Source: CAWBVG01 sp963792175 (GTDB lineage: Bacteria; Acidobacteriota; Vicinamibacteria; Vicinamibacterales; CAVVIG01). Taken from it: a DNA stretch of 64,000 nucleotides. The notes below the pieces were generated by a model. The model was not told where the DNA came from. It did no database searches and saw only the letters and a program-made list of their open reading frames with translations. Where the stretch lies: the NCBI GenBank assembly GCA_963792175.1, contig CAWBVG010000049.1:153351-217350 (forward strand), written 5' to 3'. A program made the position numbers and the translations under genes. How positions within the stretch are numbered: the first letter of the stretch is position 1; each line of letters starts with the position of its first letter. This document shows, one piece after another, positions 38,016-47,153 of this stretch.

Positions 38016-39134
38016 GGAGGCAGCGCTAATCAGCCCCACCTGAATCACGCCGCGCGCGCCATCGCTGGCGGCCAGCGCGTCCAGCGCCTCGTTGACGCCG
38101 TCGAGCGCGTAGGTGCGCGACACCAGCTCGCGCAGTTTGAGCTTCCCTTCCTGAAACAGCGATACCAGGCGCGGGATGTCGCGCGACGGCTGGCCGGATC
38201 CGTAGACCGATCCGAGCAGCCGCTTCTCCTGCATGACGAACGGAAACATCGCAAACGATCCCTGGCTGTCGGCGCGCGACAAACCCGTCAGCACGACCGC
38301 TCCGCCTTTGCGCGCGCAGTTCAGCGCGGTCGTCAGCGTTGCAGGGCTGCCGACTGAATCGAAGACGAAGTCGGCGCCGCGGCCGGCCGTCAGCTCCCGC
38401 ACGGCCTTCGCCGTGTCATCCGACGCCTCGAGCGTGTGCGTCGCGCCGAACTGGGTCGAGAGCGACAACGGGACCGGACGGCGATCGATCGCGATGATTT
38501 GCTCGCAGCCTGCAATCCGCGCCCCCTGCACGATGTTCAGGCCGACGCCGCCGACGCCAATCACCGCGACGCGCGAGCCGGCCGGCACCCGTGCGGCATT
38601 GGTCACCGCGCCGACGCCGGTCAGCACGGCGCACCCGAGCGTTGCCAGCGATTCGAACGGCACATCGTGTGGCACCGGAATCGCGCCCTCTTCAGCGACG
38701 ACGACCGAATCAGAGAAGCAGGCAGTGCCGAGGAACGGCGCCACGTCACGATCGCGCGCGTGCAGACGGGCGGCCCCCGACGGCAGCCGATTGCGGTAGT
38801 TCGTTTTCTCCGCGCGATCGCACAACACCTCGCGTCCTTCGCGGCAGGGCGGACAGACGCCGCACGCCGGCGCCCAACAGAGGACGACGTGATCGCCGGG
38901 GCGCACCTTCGTCACCGACGGTCCGACTTCTCGCACGATTCCGGCGCCCTCGTGGCCGAGCACGAGCGGCGTCTTGATGGGCCAGTCTCCCCGGGCCGGA
39001 TGGAGGTCGCTGTGGCACACGCCGGCCGCTTTGATTTCGACGAGCACTTCCCCGGGCCCTGGCGCGTCGAGCTCGGCGGCTTCGACAGAAAGCGGTTGGC
39101 CCTGGTCCCACAGAACAGCTGCGCGTATTCGCAT
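38004..39134 (-). CDS. Zinc-dependent alcohol dehydrogenase (class III-like MDR)
   Basis: 376 residues, frame intact. Catalytic zinc ligands in AAGVCHSDLHPARGDWP and LGHEGAGIV plus the later Cys in LATLGCAVLTG; structural zinc site CGVCPPCREGREVLC; NAD site VIGVGGVGLNIVQGARIAGC and AIDRRP. The layout matches long-chain MDR alcohol dehydrogenases related to the glutathione- or mycothiol-dependent formaldehyde enzymes. No start-site Shine-Dalgarno; the 5' flank to the BON gene is about 150 bp. The last few residues are encoded in the word repeat, so the C-terminus may be extended relative to the family. Confidence 0.87.
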   Translation of the reverse strand: MRIRAAVLWDQGQPLSVEAAELDAPGPGEVLVEIKAAGVCHSDLHPARGDWPIKTPLVLGHEGAGIVREVGPSVTKVRPGDHVVLCWAPACGVCPPCREGREVLCDRAEKTNYRNRLPSGAARLHARDRDVAPFLGTACFSDSVVVAEEGAIPVPHDVPFESLATLGCAVLTGVGAVTNAARVPAGSRVAVIGVGGVGLNIVQGARIAGCEQIIAIDRRPVPLSLSTQFGATHTLEASDDTAKAVRELTAGRGADFVFDSVGSPATLTTALNCARKGGAVVLTGLSRADSQGSFAMFPFVMQEKRLLGSVYGSGQPSRDIPRLVSLFQEGKLKLRELVSRTYALDGVNEALDALAASDGARGVIQVGLISAASEIW

Positions 39135-39286
39135 GGATGAACGGAGTGTAAGGCAATTGTGCGCCTGGCACCGAACCGCCGAGCGGCCCGCGCGCGGAAA
39201 CGCAGCGATTCGGCGGGTTGAGTGCGATGAGGTAGGTGTGGGCCATCGTTTGCATTTGGCGAACGGCGTTCAAGGAGGATCGCCTA

Positions 39287-39843
39287 ATGAAGAGTCGTTC
39301 GATGCTCGGTCTCCTCGCGCTTGCCTGTTCGTGCTCGGCTGCTCCCAGACGGACTCCGGAGTCACGACCAGCGTCAAGACACAGATGATGGCTGACGAGC
39401 TCGTCAAGGCGCGCAACATCAACGTCGACACACGCAATCACGTCGTCACGCTGACCGGCACCGTCCAGAGCGCGGCGGAAGAAGCCAAGGCGCTGCAGAT
39501 CGCCCGCAGCACCAAGGGCGTCAATGACGTCGTGGACAACATCGTCATCGCACCGTCCAGCGAGCCGGGCGCCGCGCCGACGACCGGATCGGCCGGCGAC
39601 ACGTCGATCGGCACCGCCGCTGCCGAAGCGGTCACGGATGCCGGCATCACGACCAAGGTGAAGAGCAGGCTGCTTGCGGATCCCGATGTCAGCGGCCTGC
39701 GGATCGACGTCGACACGCTCGATGGCGTCGTCACCCTCAGCGGCACGGTCGGCAGCGCCGCTGAAAAGATGCGGGCGCTCGATCTGGCGGGCAAGGTGGA
39801 GAACGTCAAGCGCGTCGAGGACAAGCTCACCCTTCGTAAGTGA
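39287..39843 (+). CDS. Lipoprotein with two BON domains
   Basis: Strong AAGGAGGAT before the ATG. A short signal peptide (MKSRSMLGLLALA) runs, after a frameshift near 39320, into the lipobox LFVLGCS, so the mature protein is probably lipid-anchored. Two BON domains follow: SVKTQMMADELVKARNINVDTRNHVVTLTGTVQSAAEEAKA... and TKVKSRLLADPDVSGLRIDVDTLDGVVTLSGTVGSAAEKMRA, each with the central Gly. BON proteins bind membranes and support outer-membrane integrity under osmotic or other stress. Single gene, ending 13 bp before the convergent SDR gene. Confidence 0.85.
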
Positions 39844-39855
39844 GCCTCCGGGCGG

Positions 39856-40625
39856 CTACCGATTCTGGGTGCGCAGCTTTCGCATGCCGCGCAGCCAGCG
39901 ATCGTAGTCGTCCGCTTTCCGGCGGAAGTACTCGGCGACCTCGGGGTGCGGAAGAATCAGGAAGCGTTCGTCGGCCAGACCTTTGACGACGACGTCCGCG
40001 ACCTGTTCGGGCTCGAGCGCCGAGTCGAGGAGAAAGCTGCGTCCGCTCGAGGCGGCGCGCCGGAGCATGTCCGTGCGGACGCCCTGCGGGCACAGCGCGG
40101 ACACGCCGATTCCTCGATCGCCGTAGGTAATCGCCAGCCATTCGGCAAAGGCGAGCGACGCGTGCTTCGTCACGGCGTAGCTCGCCGAGTGGATGTGCGT
40201 CAGCAGCCCGGCGGCCGAGACGGTCTGCAGCAGGTAGCCCGCGCCGCGCGCCAGCATGCCCGGAAGGACGGCGCGGGCTGCCAACACGTGCGCCATCACG
40301 TTCACATTCCAGCAGCGTGCCCAGTCCGCGTCTGAGCGTCTCTTCGCCGCCGTCGACGGCGATGCCCGCATTCGAGCAGAACAGATCGATCGGCGCCGTA
40401 GCGGCTGACGGCTTCCGCGACCAGACGCGAAGGTCGGCTTCCCGCGTGACGTCGGTGAGCACGCCGAACCCGCCGATCTCCGCTGCCAGCCGTTGCGCCG
40501 CGTCGCCGTCGATGTCGGCGACGACGACCGCCTTCGCGCCGTCGGCGGCAAACCTCCGGCACAGCGCGCGCGCCGATCCCGTTCGCGCCGCCGGTGACGA
40601 CTATGACTTTGTCGGTTACTACCAT
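39856..40625 (-). CDS. Short-chain dehydrogenase/reductase
   Basis: About 256 residues across frameshifts near 40545, 40400 and 40310. MVVTDKVIVVTGGANGIGAR holds the cofactor motif TGGANGIG, followed by an Asp at the end of strand 2 (VVADIDGD) suggesting NAD. LFCSNAGIAVDGG, the Ser in LLQTVSAAGLL, catalytic SYAVTKHA and CPQGVRTDML follow, and the C-terminal RKADDYDRWLRGMRKL is a common tail of this subgroup. It precedes an MFS gene on the same strand in the transport direction; the physiological substrate is unknown. Confidence 0.82.
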
Positions 40626-40700
40626 TGACGTTGAGGGCAGAAGCCGCAGGTGTTACGAGCGCTGCGCTACGAGAGGCCGCCGGCGATTTCGCAATGCGCT

Positions 40701-42109
40701 CTAAGTCTTCGCGGGCTCTTTCATCCAGGTCTGCAGCTTCTCGACGTCTTTCTTCACCGTCCGCGACGCCGCGAACAGCACGACGGCGAGGATCGACGCG
40801 AGGATCGGCACGATGTACATCGCCGTATGCAGGCCGTCGGCCCGGAACGGCTCGAGCGCCTTCAGATTGAAGCCCTTCGCCTCGCCGACCAGGCTTCGAA
40901 ATTCCGCGGCCATGATGGCGCCAAACGGCAGCGGCTCGACCGCGCCCGCGGCACTCGCCTTCTGGAACGTGAAGTAGTCGCTCGCCAGCCCGGTGCCGAC
41001 GGGTCCGAGCGACGCGCCGAGCACGTACATCGCAAAGAAGTAGAGCGCCATCGCCGTGCCGCGCAGCGACGGCTCGACGACATCGTGAATCGTCGAGTAG
41101 ACGGTCGAGTAGTAGGCGAACATCACGCCGACCCCGAGGCTCATGAGCACCGTGAAGCCGACGATATCGCCCGCCGGGACGGCCGAGACCCAAGATACAT
41201 CAACGGCGCGCAGATCACGATCGCCACGGTGCCGACGATGAGACGGCCGTCCACGCGTTTGGCGTACAGACGATCGGCGAGCGCGCCGCCCACCGTCAGA
41301 CCGAAGATGCCCGAGAACCCGTAGACGAACGCGGCGACCCATCCCGCCGCGAAAAAGCTCATGTGATGGAAGCGTACGAGAAACGGCGCGACGAACGCGC
41401 CGAGCGCGTACATGTTGAAGTTGTGCAGCGCCCCCGACGCAATCACCCACAGCATCGTCGGAATCGACAGCACCAGCCGGTACGGGTTGCCGGCGCGGCG
41501 GCGCGCGCCGACCGCGTGCGTTTCCACCATGCCGCGTTTGGGCTCGCGCATCGCGAGCGCGGCCACCGCGCAGAAGAGACCGGGGACGGCGGCGATGTAG
41601 AAGGCGTTGCGCCAGCCCCAGTTCTGCAGGATCCAGCCGCCGGCGCCGTTGGCCAGGCCGAGCCCCAGCGGCAGCCCGAGCATCCAGATCGAAATCGCAC
41701 GCGCGCGCTGCGTGGTTGGAAAGTAGTCGCCGATCATCGACGTGGACGCGGGCGAGCAGGTCGCTTCGCCGACGCCGACGCCGAGCCGCGCGACGATGAG
41801 CTGCGCGAAGCTGCGCGCAACTCCTGAGACCGCCGTCAACAGGCTCCAGAGAAAGACACCGCCCGCGAGGAGCTTCCGCCGCTCGTTCTTGTCCGACAGG
41901 CGGCCGAGCGGCAGGCCGACGACGGCGTACAGGAGCGTGAAGACGGTGCCGAGCAGCCCGAGCGCCGTGTCGCTGAGGCCCCACTCGCGGCGGATGCCTT
42001 CGCCGACGCCGCCGATGATCTGGCGGTCGAAGAAGTTCATCAGGTTGATGGCGAACAGCACGACGAGCGCGTAGACGGCGCCTGGGGCCAAGCTGAGAAC
42101 TCCCTTCAA
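40701..42109 (-). CDS. MFS transporter, Spinster-like
   Basis: About 469 residues, twelve helices, with a frameshift near 41190. The first half has the Spinster-like NLMNFFDRQIIGGVGEGIRREWGLSDTALGLLGTVFTLLYAVVGLPLGRLSDKNERRKLL including motif A, then GVGVGEATCSPASTSMIGDYFP and the second motif A-like GGALADRL. The C-terminal half adds a long loop (AAEFRSLVGEAKGFNLKALEPF). Members export or import lipid-like and organic-acid substrates. It starts with TTG at the edge of a word repeat, so translation start is uncertain. The SDR downstream is probably in the same transcript. Confidence 0.85.
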
Positions 42110-42111
42110 GG

Positions 42112-42216
42112 TTCTAGAGTTCTAGGGTTCTAGCGTTCCAGGGTTCTCCGGTTCGAACCTTAGACTGTAAAACCCGAGAACTTTCGAACCTAGCCTTAGA
42201 ACCTTAGAACCTTAGA
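42112..42216. repeat. Word-repeat hairpin (GTTCTAG / CTTAGAAC)
   Basis: GTTCTAGGGTTCTAG words on the left face CCTTAGAACCTTAGAACC words on the right. It lies between the MFS start (42109) and the acyl-CoA dehydrogenase stop (42212), both on the minus strand, filling the junction almost exactly. Confidence 0.8.
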
Positions 42217-43943
42217 ACGGGTGTTTCCCCGCCGCGATGACGGCATCGGCGATCCGCCGGCGCGCGGCGATCGGATCGACGGGCGTGTAGGCGGTGAGTT
42301 GCTGAACGGTCGGCGCCAGCGACGCGTCAGCGCCGCGAGCGGTCAGCGCCGCCACGACCTGCTTGGCAGCCGCAGCGATGCGATCGGCCGCGTCGCCTTC
42401 GTACACGCGCGCGGCATCCGCGGCCAGACTGGCGCGGCCGTCGCCCTTCGACGCCATGCGCTCGGCGCGCGCCAGGCCGCTTTCAATCGCGTAGACCTCG
42501 ATGATGATGTCGGCGATCTGCGCCTGCACTTCCTGCGCGTCCTTGAACTCGCGCACCGTATGCACTCGACGCGGTCCCGAGCAGGCCCACGGCCAGGCGC
42601 TTGGCGCGCTCGAGGAACGACGGCTGACTTGCGGCCGGCCCCTGACTGCCCAGTGCCAGTCGCGCCGCGTCGGCGGTGAACGCCTCGGGCGACTGCTTGA
42701 GCAGGCGGCCGGGAATCAGCATCCGGTTGATCTCGTTGGTGCCCTCGTAGATGCGCGTGATGCGCGCGTCGCGGTACATCCGTTCGAGCGGGAACTCGCG
42801 CGAGTAGCCGTTGCCGCCGAATACCTGCACGCCCTCGTCCACGGCCCAGGCGAGCGCTTCGCTGGTCCACACCTTGTTGATGGAACACTCGACGGCGAAG
42901 CCCTCGATCGTCTTCATGACGCGCTGGCCGTCGACGCGATCGCCGCCGTCGATGGCGCGGTCGACGTCGCCGAGCGTCCGGTACGACATCGCATCGCCGA
43001 CGAACCCGCGAATCGCCATGCCCGCCAGCTTCTGCTTGATCAGCCCGAACTCGGCGATCGCCTTGCCGAACTGGCGCCGCTCCTTGGCGTAGCGGACGGC
43101 ATGATTCAACGCCAGCTTCACGCCGGACATGTTGCGCGCGCCCAGCTTGACCCGTCCGAAGTTCAGGACGTTGAACGCCACCTTGTGGCCCTGGCCGATG
43201 GTGCCGAGGACGTTCTCGATCGGGACCTTCACGTTGTCGAGCATCAGCGCCGTCGTCGACGATCCGTCGAGACCGAGCTTGATTTCGTCGCGCCCGCTGA
43301 CGACGCCCATGCCGCGTTCGACGAGAAACGCGGTGAACTTGTCGCCGTCCACCTTGGCGAAGATCGTGAACAGGTCGGCGAAGCCGCCGTTCGTGATCCA
43401 CATCTTCTGGCCGTTGAGCACGTAGTGCCGGCCGTCGGGCGACAGCGTCGCCGTCGTGCGCGCGGCCAGCGCATCGGATCCCGACTGCGGTTCGGTCAGC
43501 GCGTAGGCGCCAATCAGCTCGCCGCTGGCCAGCCGCGGCAGGTAGCGCGACTTCTGTTCGGCGGTGCCGAAGTACACCAGCGGCAGCGTGCCGATCGAGG
43601 TGTGGGCGCCGAGCGATCCGCCAAACGACGGGTTGACCGCGATCTGCTCGCCGACGAAGGACGCGCTGATCAGATCGAGCCCGAGGCCGCCGTACTCCGC
43701 CGGAATCTCCAGGCGCAGCAGGTCGAGATCGCTCGCCTTTTTCAGCAGCTGCCGCGTCAGCTCCCAGTCGTGCTTGTAGAGCCGTTCGACGACCGGCAGC
43801 ACTTCCTTCTGCATGAATTCCGCGGCGGTCTGTCCGAACAGCCGCTGTTCTTCGGTGAGATCTTCTCGAACGTAGACGTCGTTCGAATTGACGGCGGTCG
43901 TGAGAAACTGTCCGCCGGCGATCGGTGCCTGTGTCTGTGCCAT
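42212..43943 (-). CDS. Acyl-CoA dehydrogenase with C-terminal extension (VLCAD/ACAD9-like)
   Basis: About 577 residues from ATG 43943 (an upstream in-frame start at 43976 is possible). FAD/acyl-CoA motifs: IPAEYGGLGLD, YALTEPQSGSDAL, WITNGGFADLFTIFAKV, the family signature QVFGGNGYSREFPLERMYRDARITRIYEGTNEI with the catalytic Glu. The C-terminal about 150 residues (frameshift near 42565) form an extra helical domain as in very-long-chain acyl-CoA dehydrogenases. It introduces the trans-2 double bond, transferring electrons to ETF. It heads the fatty-acid oxidation block divergent from the SDR/ligase operon. Confidence 0.9.
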
Positions 43944-44084
43944 GGGTGTTGTCTGAACTGAGTAGCGCAGAACCATTCGACTCCGCTCGCCGAAGTTCTA
44001 GTCGATCTACGTCTAGACTCCGTTCGAGGCTGCTTTTTCGCAGCCGTGGGCTGCCCTGTGTTGACGACTTCAGCGGGTCGGAAG

Positions 44085-44090
44085 TATAAG
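44085..44090 (+). promoter_or_regulatory. -10-like box of the SDR/acyl-CoA ligase operon
   Basis: TATAAG ends 9 nt before GTG 44100, again leaving no leader for a ribosome-binding site. Confidence 0.4.
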
Positions 44091-44099
44091 CCTGACAAC

Positions 44100-44873
44100 G
44101 TGCCAACCATCAACGAATTGTTCAATCTGAAGGATCGTGTCGCCATCGTCACCGGCGGCTCCCGCGGCCTGGGCCAGGAGATGGCCGAAGGGCTCGCGGA
44201 AGCCGGCGCATCCCTGATGCTGTGCGCGCGCCGCGACGAGTGGCTGACGCCGACCGTGGACGCGTTTCGCGCCCGCGGCTTCACCGTCGAAGGCATGCTC
44301 TGCGACGTCTCGAAAGCCGCCGACGTGCAGGCGGTGGTCGACAAGACGGTGTCCAGATTCGGAAAAGTGGATGTCTTGATCAACAACGCCGGCGTGACCT
44401 GGGCGGCGGAGCCCGAAGATCTGCCGCTCGAGAAGTGGCAGAAGGTCGTCGACATCAACCTCACCGGAGCGTTCCTGTTCGCGCAGGCGGCCGGGCGCGA
44501 CATGCTGAAGCGGGAATGGGGCCGCATCATCAACATCGCCTCGATTGCCGGCATGCATGCGTCGGTGAACGGCCCGCACTACGCGCCGTACGCGGCGACG
44601 AAAGCCGGCCTCATCGGCTTGACCAAGGAGCTCGCCGTCTCGTGGGCGCGCAAGGGGATCCGCGTGAACGCGATCGCGCCGGGATTCTTCCACTCGCGTC
44701 TCGCCGACGGCGCGATTGCGATGAACGAAGCCGCTATCAAGGCGAGCAGTCCGATTCCGCGCGTCGGCGACGCCGGCGAGCTGAAGGGCGTTGCCGTGTT
44801 CCTTGCCGCCGACGCGTCCAACTACATCACCGGCCAGACGATTGTCGTCGACGGCGGGCGGACGATCGCGTGA
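44100..44873 (+). CDS. Short-chain dehydrogenase/reductase (3-oxoacyl reductase-like)
   Basis: 257 residues from GTG 44100, MPTINELFNLKDRVAIVTGGSRGLG. Motifs: TGGSRGLGQE, NNAGVTWAA, IINIASIAGMHA, YAATKAG and VNAIAPGFF, with ITGQTIVVDGG at the C-terminus. CARRDE after strand 2 favours NADP(H). Frame intact. Its stop overlaps the ligase ATG (TGATG), and the ligase is coupled to the thioesterase in turn, so these three are one translational unit for acyl-chain metabolism. Confidence 0.9.
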   Translation: MPTINELFNLKDRVAIVTGGSRGLGQEMAEGLAEAGASLMLCARRDEWLTPTVDAFRARGFTVEGMLCDVSKAADVQAVVDKTVSRFGKVDVLINNAGVTWAAEPEDLPLEKWQKVVDINLTGAFLFAQAAGRDMLKREWGRIINIASIAGMHASVNGPHYAPYAATKAGLIGLTKELAVSWARKGIRVNAIAPGFFHSRLADGAIAMNEAAIKASSPIPRVGDAGELKGVAVFLAADASNYITGQTIVVDGGRTIA

Positions 44874-46621
44874 TGGCTGCCCCTGGCGTTTCGTCACCGT
44901 ACGCCGCGCGGCCGTGGCTGCAGCACTACGACTACTGGGTGCGGCCGCACCTGTCCTATCCCGGCCGGCCGCTCGCGGACATCCTCAGCATCACCGCGGT
45001 CGAGCGTCCCGACAAAGTCGCGACGCAGTTTCTGGGCGCGCAGCTGACGTATCTCGAGTTGAAGCGGCGGTCCGACGCGCTGGCGGCCGCGCTCGCCGAA
45101 CTCGGCATCGTCAAGGGCGACCGGGTCGGCATCTTCCTCCCGAACTGTCCGCAATACATCATCGCGGCGTTCGGGGTGCTGCGGCTGGGCGCGGTCGTCG
45201 TCAACATCAACCCGAGCTACACGCCGCGGGAGTTCCTGATCGTCGCCAGCGACTCCACCCCGCGCATCGTCATCACGCTCGATGCGCTGGCGCCGCTCGT
45301 GCAGGCGGTGCGCAGTCAAACGTCAATCGAGCACGTCATCGTGACGTCGTTGGCAGAATACTCAGCAGCCGCCACGCCCACGCCTCGCATCGACGGCACA
45401 CTTTCGCTGACGGAGTTGACGCGCCGACAATCCGTGTCAGCGTCGGGCGCCTCCAGTGGCACCTCGGGGTCAGACCCGGGTCAGACCCCGGTCCGACCCG
45501 GGTCTGACCCGCCGCTGACCCCCATCGGACCGGAGGACCTCGCCGTCCTCCAATACACCGGCGGGACGACGGGGACGCCGAAGGGGGCGATGCTGACCCA
45601 CGGCAACCTGTGGGCGAACGTCGTGCAGACCGAGAACTGGACGAATCCGGCGTACACGCTGTCGGGCAACGAGCGCTACCTCGTCGTCATCCCGTACTTC
45701 CACATCTACGCGTTCGCGGTCTGCATGTTGGTCGGGCTACGTGTCGGCGCGCTGCAGATCATCCACCCCAAGTACGATCCGGAGCAGGTGCTCGCCTCGA
45801 TCCGCGACTTCCGGCCGACCTACTTCCCCGCCGTGCCGACGGTGTTCGTGTCGCTGCTCAACCATCCGAAGGTCAGCGAGTACGGGCTCGACCTGATACG
45901 CCTGTTCAACAGCGGCGGCGCACCGTGTCCGGTCGAGGTGATGGAGGAATTCGAACGGCGCATCGGCCGGCCGCTGAACGAAGGCTACGGGCTGTCGGAA
46001 ACCTCGCCGGTCACGCACTCCACGCCGCAGCTCGCCTTGCGGAAGTTCGGGACGGTCGGTCTGCCGTTTCCCGACACCGACATGAAGATCGTCGACGTCG
46101 AAACTGGCACGCGGGAGCTGCCGGTCGGCGACACCGGCGAGCTGTGCATCGCGGGACCTCAGGTGATGAAAGGCTATTGGAACAAGCCGGAGGAAAGCGC
46201 CCAGGTCCTGCGGACACACGCCGACGGCCGGATCTGGTTCCACACCGGCGACATCGCGCGCATGGACGAGGACGGCTACACCTCAATCGTCCAGCGCAAG
46301 AAAGACATGATCATCGTCGACGGCTACAATGTGTATCCGTCGGATGTCGAGTCGGTCCTGTACGCGCACCCCGCGGTTCGCCTCGCGGCAGTCATCGGCG
46401 TCCCCGACCACTACCACGGCGAAATCGTCAAGGCCTGCATCGCCCTCAAGCCCGGCTCGTCGGCGACAGCCGACGAGGTGATCGCGCACTGCCGGATCAG
46501 CCTCACGGATTACAAGGTGCCCCGAGTGATCGAAATCCGCGACACCCTGCCGATGAGCGCGGTCGGCAAGATCCTGTACCGCGTCTTGAGAGATGAACAC
46601 GCCGCAGGCACCCGTTCATGA
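44873..46621 (+). CDS. Long-chain acyl-CoA ligase (AMP-forming), with in-frame palindrome insertion
   Basis: 582 residues. AMP-binding motifs: LQYTGGTTGTPKGAMLTHGN (P-loop), YFHIYAF, NEGYGLSETSPVTH (A5), HTGDIARMDEDGY, VDGYNVYPSDVESV and the A10 lysine in MSAVGKILYR. Activates a fatty or aryl acid to its CoA ester through an acyl-adenylate. Just before the P-loop a 44-bp GGGTCAG palindrome is read in frame and encodes the Gly/Ser/Pro-rich segment SGSDPGQTPVRPGSDP, absent from ordinary ligases as far as I know. Frame intact. Middle gene of a coupled SDR-ligase-thioesterase unit. Confidence 0.9.
   Translation: MAAPGVSSPYAARPWLQHYDYWVRPHLSYPGRPLADILSITAVERPDKVATQFLGAQLTYLELKRRSDALAAALAELGIVKGDRVGIFLPNCPQYIIAAFGVLRLGAVVVNINPSYTPREFLIVASDSTPRIVITLDALAPLVQAVRSQTSIEHVIVTSLAEYSAAATPTPRIDGTLSLTELTRRQSVSASGASSGTSGSDPGQTPVRPGSDPPLTPIGPEDLAVLQYTGGTTGTPKGAMLTHGNLWANVVQTENWTNPAYTLSGNERYLVVIPYFHIYAFAVCMLVGLRVGALQIIHPKYDPEQVLASIRDFRPTYFPAVPTVFVSLLNHPKVSEYGLDLIRLFNSGGAPCPVEVMEEFERRIGRPLNEGYGLSETSPVTHSTPQLALRKFGTVGLPFPDTDMKIVDVETGTRELPVGDTGELCIAGPQVMKGYWNKPEESAQVLRTHADGRIWFHTGDIARMDEDGYTSIVQRKKDMIIVDGYNVYPSDVESVLYAHPAVRLAAVIGVPDHYHGEIVKACIALKPGSSATADEVIAHCRISLTDYKVPRVIEIRDTLPMSAVGKILYRVLRDEHAAGTRS
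45467..45510. repeat. GGGTCAG-type palindrome within the acyl-CoA ligase gene
   Basis: Arms 45467-45487 and 45490-45510 are reverse complements at 20 of 21 positions and begin GGGTCAGACCCGGGTC. It shares the GGGTCAG end with the junction palindrome at 29684 but not the rest of the arm. Confidence 0.85.
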
Positions 46622-47088
46622 CCCACGTCGAAGCGCGCCGCCGCATGGGCGGACTCGAGTTCTTTCAGAAAATGCTCGCCGGCGAGATGCCGCCGCCGCC
46701 GATGCTCGATCTCCTCGGCATCCGGCTCGCCGAGGTCGAAGAGGGCCGCGTCGTCTTTACCGCGGTCTGTGAGGAACGGTGCTACAACGGCACCGGCGTC
46801 GCGCACGGAGGCTTCGCGGCGACGCTGCTCGACACGGCGCTCGGCTGCGCGATCAACTCGGCGATGCCGGCCGGCCGCCGCTTCACCACGCTGGAATTGA
46901 AGGTGAACCTGACACGGCCGATCACGAAGGAAGCCGGTCTGCTGCGGTGCGAAGCCAAGGTGGTCCACGTCGGCGGCCGCACCGCGACGTCCGAAGGCCG
47001 CATCGTGGACGCAGCCGGCAAACTTTACGCCCACGGCACGACGACCTGCATCATCGTCGACGCGCCGCGCGGGACCTTGGAACCTTAG
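46618..47088 (+). CDS. Hotdog-fold acyl-CoA thioesterase (PaaI-like)
   Basis: 156 residues, starting inside the ligase stop (ATGA). Hotdog motifs: LLGIRLAEVEEGRVVF, the helix with NGTGVAHGGFAATLLDTALGCAI (HGG and the acidic residue of the following helix), and strands FTTLELKVNLTRPITKEAG and GRTATSEGRIVDAAGKLYAHGT. It hydrolyses acyl-CoA or aryl-CoA thioesters. Frame intact; the C-terminal GTLEP and stop lie in a word repeat. Confidence 0.87.
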   Translation: MTHVEARRRMGGLEFFQKMLAGEMPPPPMLDLLGIRLAEVEEGRVVFTAVCEERCYNGTGVAHGGFAATLLDTALGCAINSAMPAGRRFTTLELKVNLTRPITKEAGLLRCEAKVVHVGGRTATSEGRIVDAAGKLYAHGTTTCIIVDAPRGTLEP

Positions 47089-47142
47089 AACCCGAACTTA
47101 GAACCCTAGAACCTTGGAACCCTGAATCCCGAATCCCGAAAC
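47073..47142 (+). repeat. Word repeat (GAACCTTAGAACCC), single orientation
   Basis: GGAACCTTAGAACCCGAACT-type words then GAATCCCGAATCCCGAA fill the gap between the thioesterase and the FadJ-type gene. Only one orientation is present. The thioesterase stop lies within it. Confidence 0.65.
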
Positions 47143-47153
47143 GAGACCCTCCT

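Noticed and set aside
42501..43961. 486-residue plus-strand frame opposite the acyl-CoA dehydrogenase
   Set aside because: Antisense shadow; the minus strand has complete family signatures at the same place.
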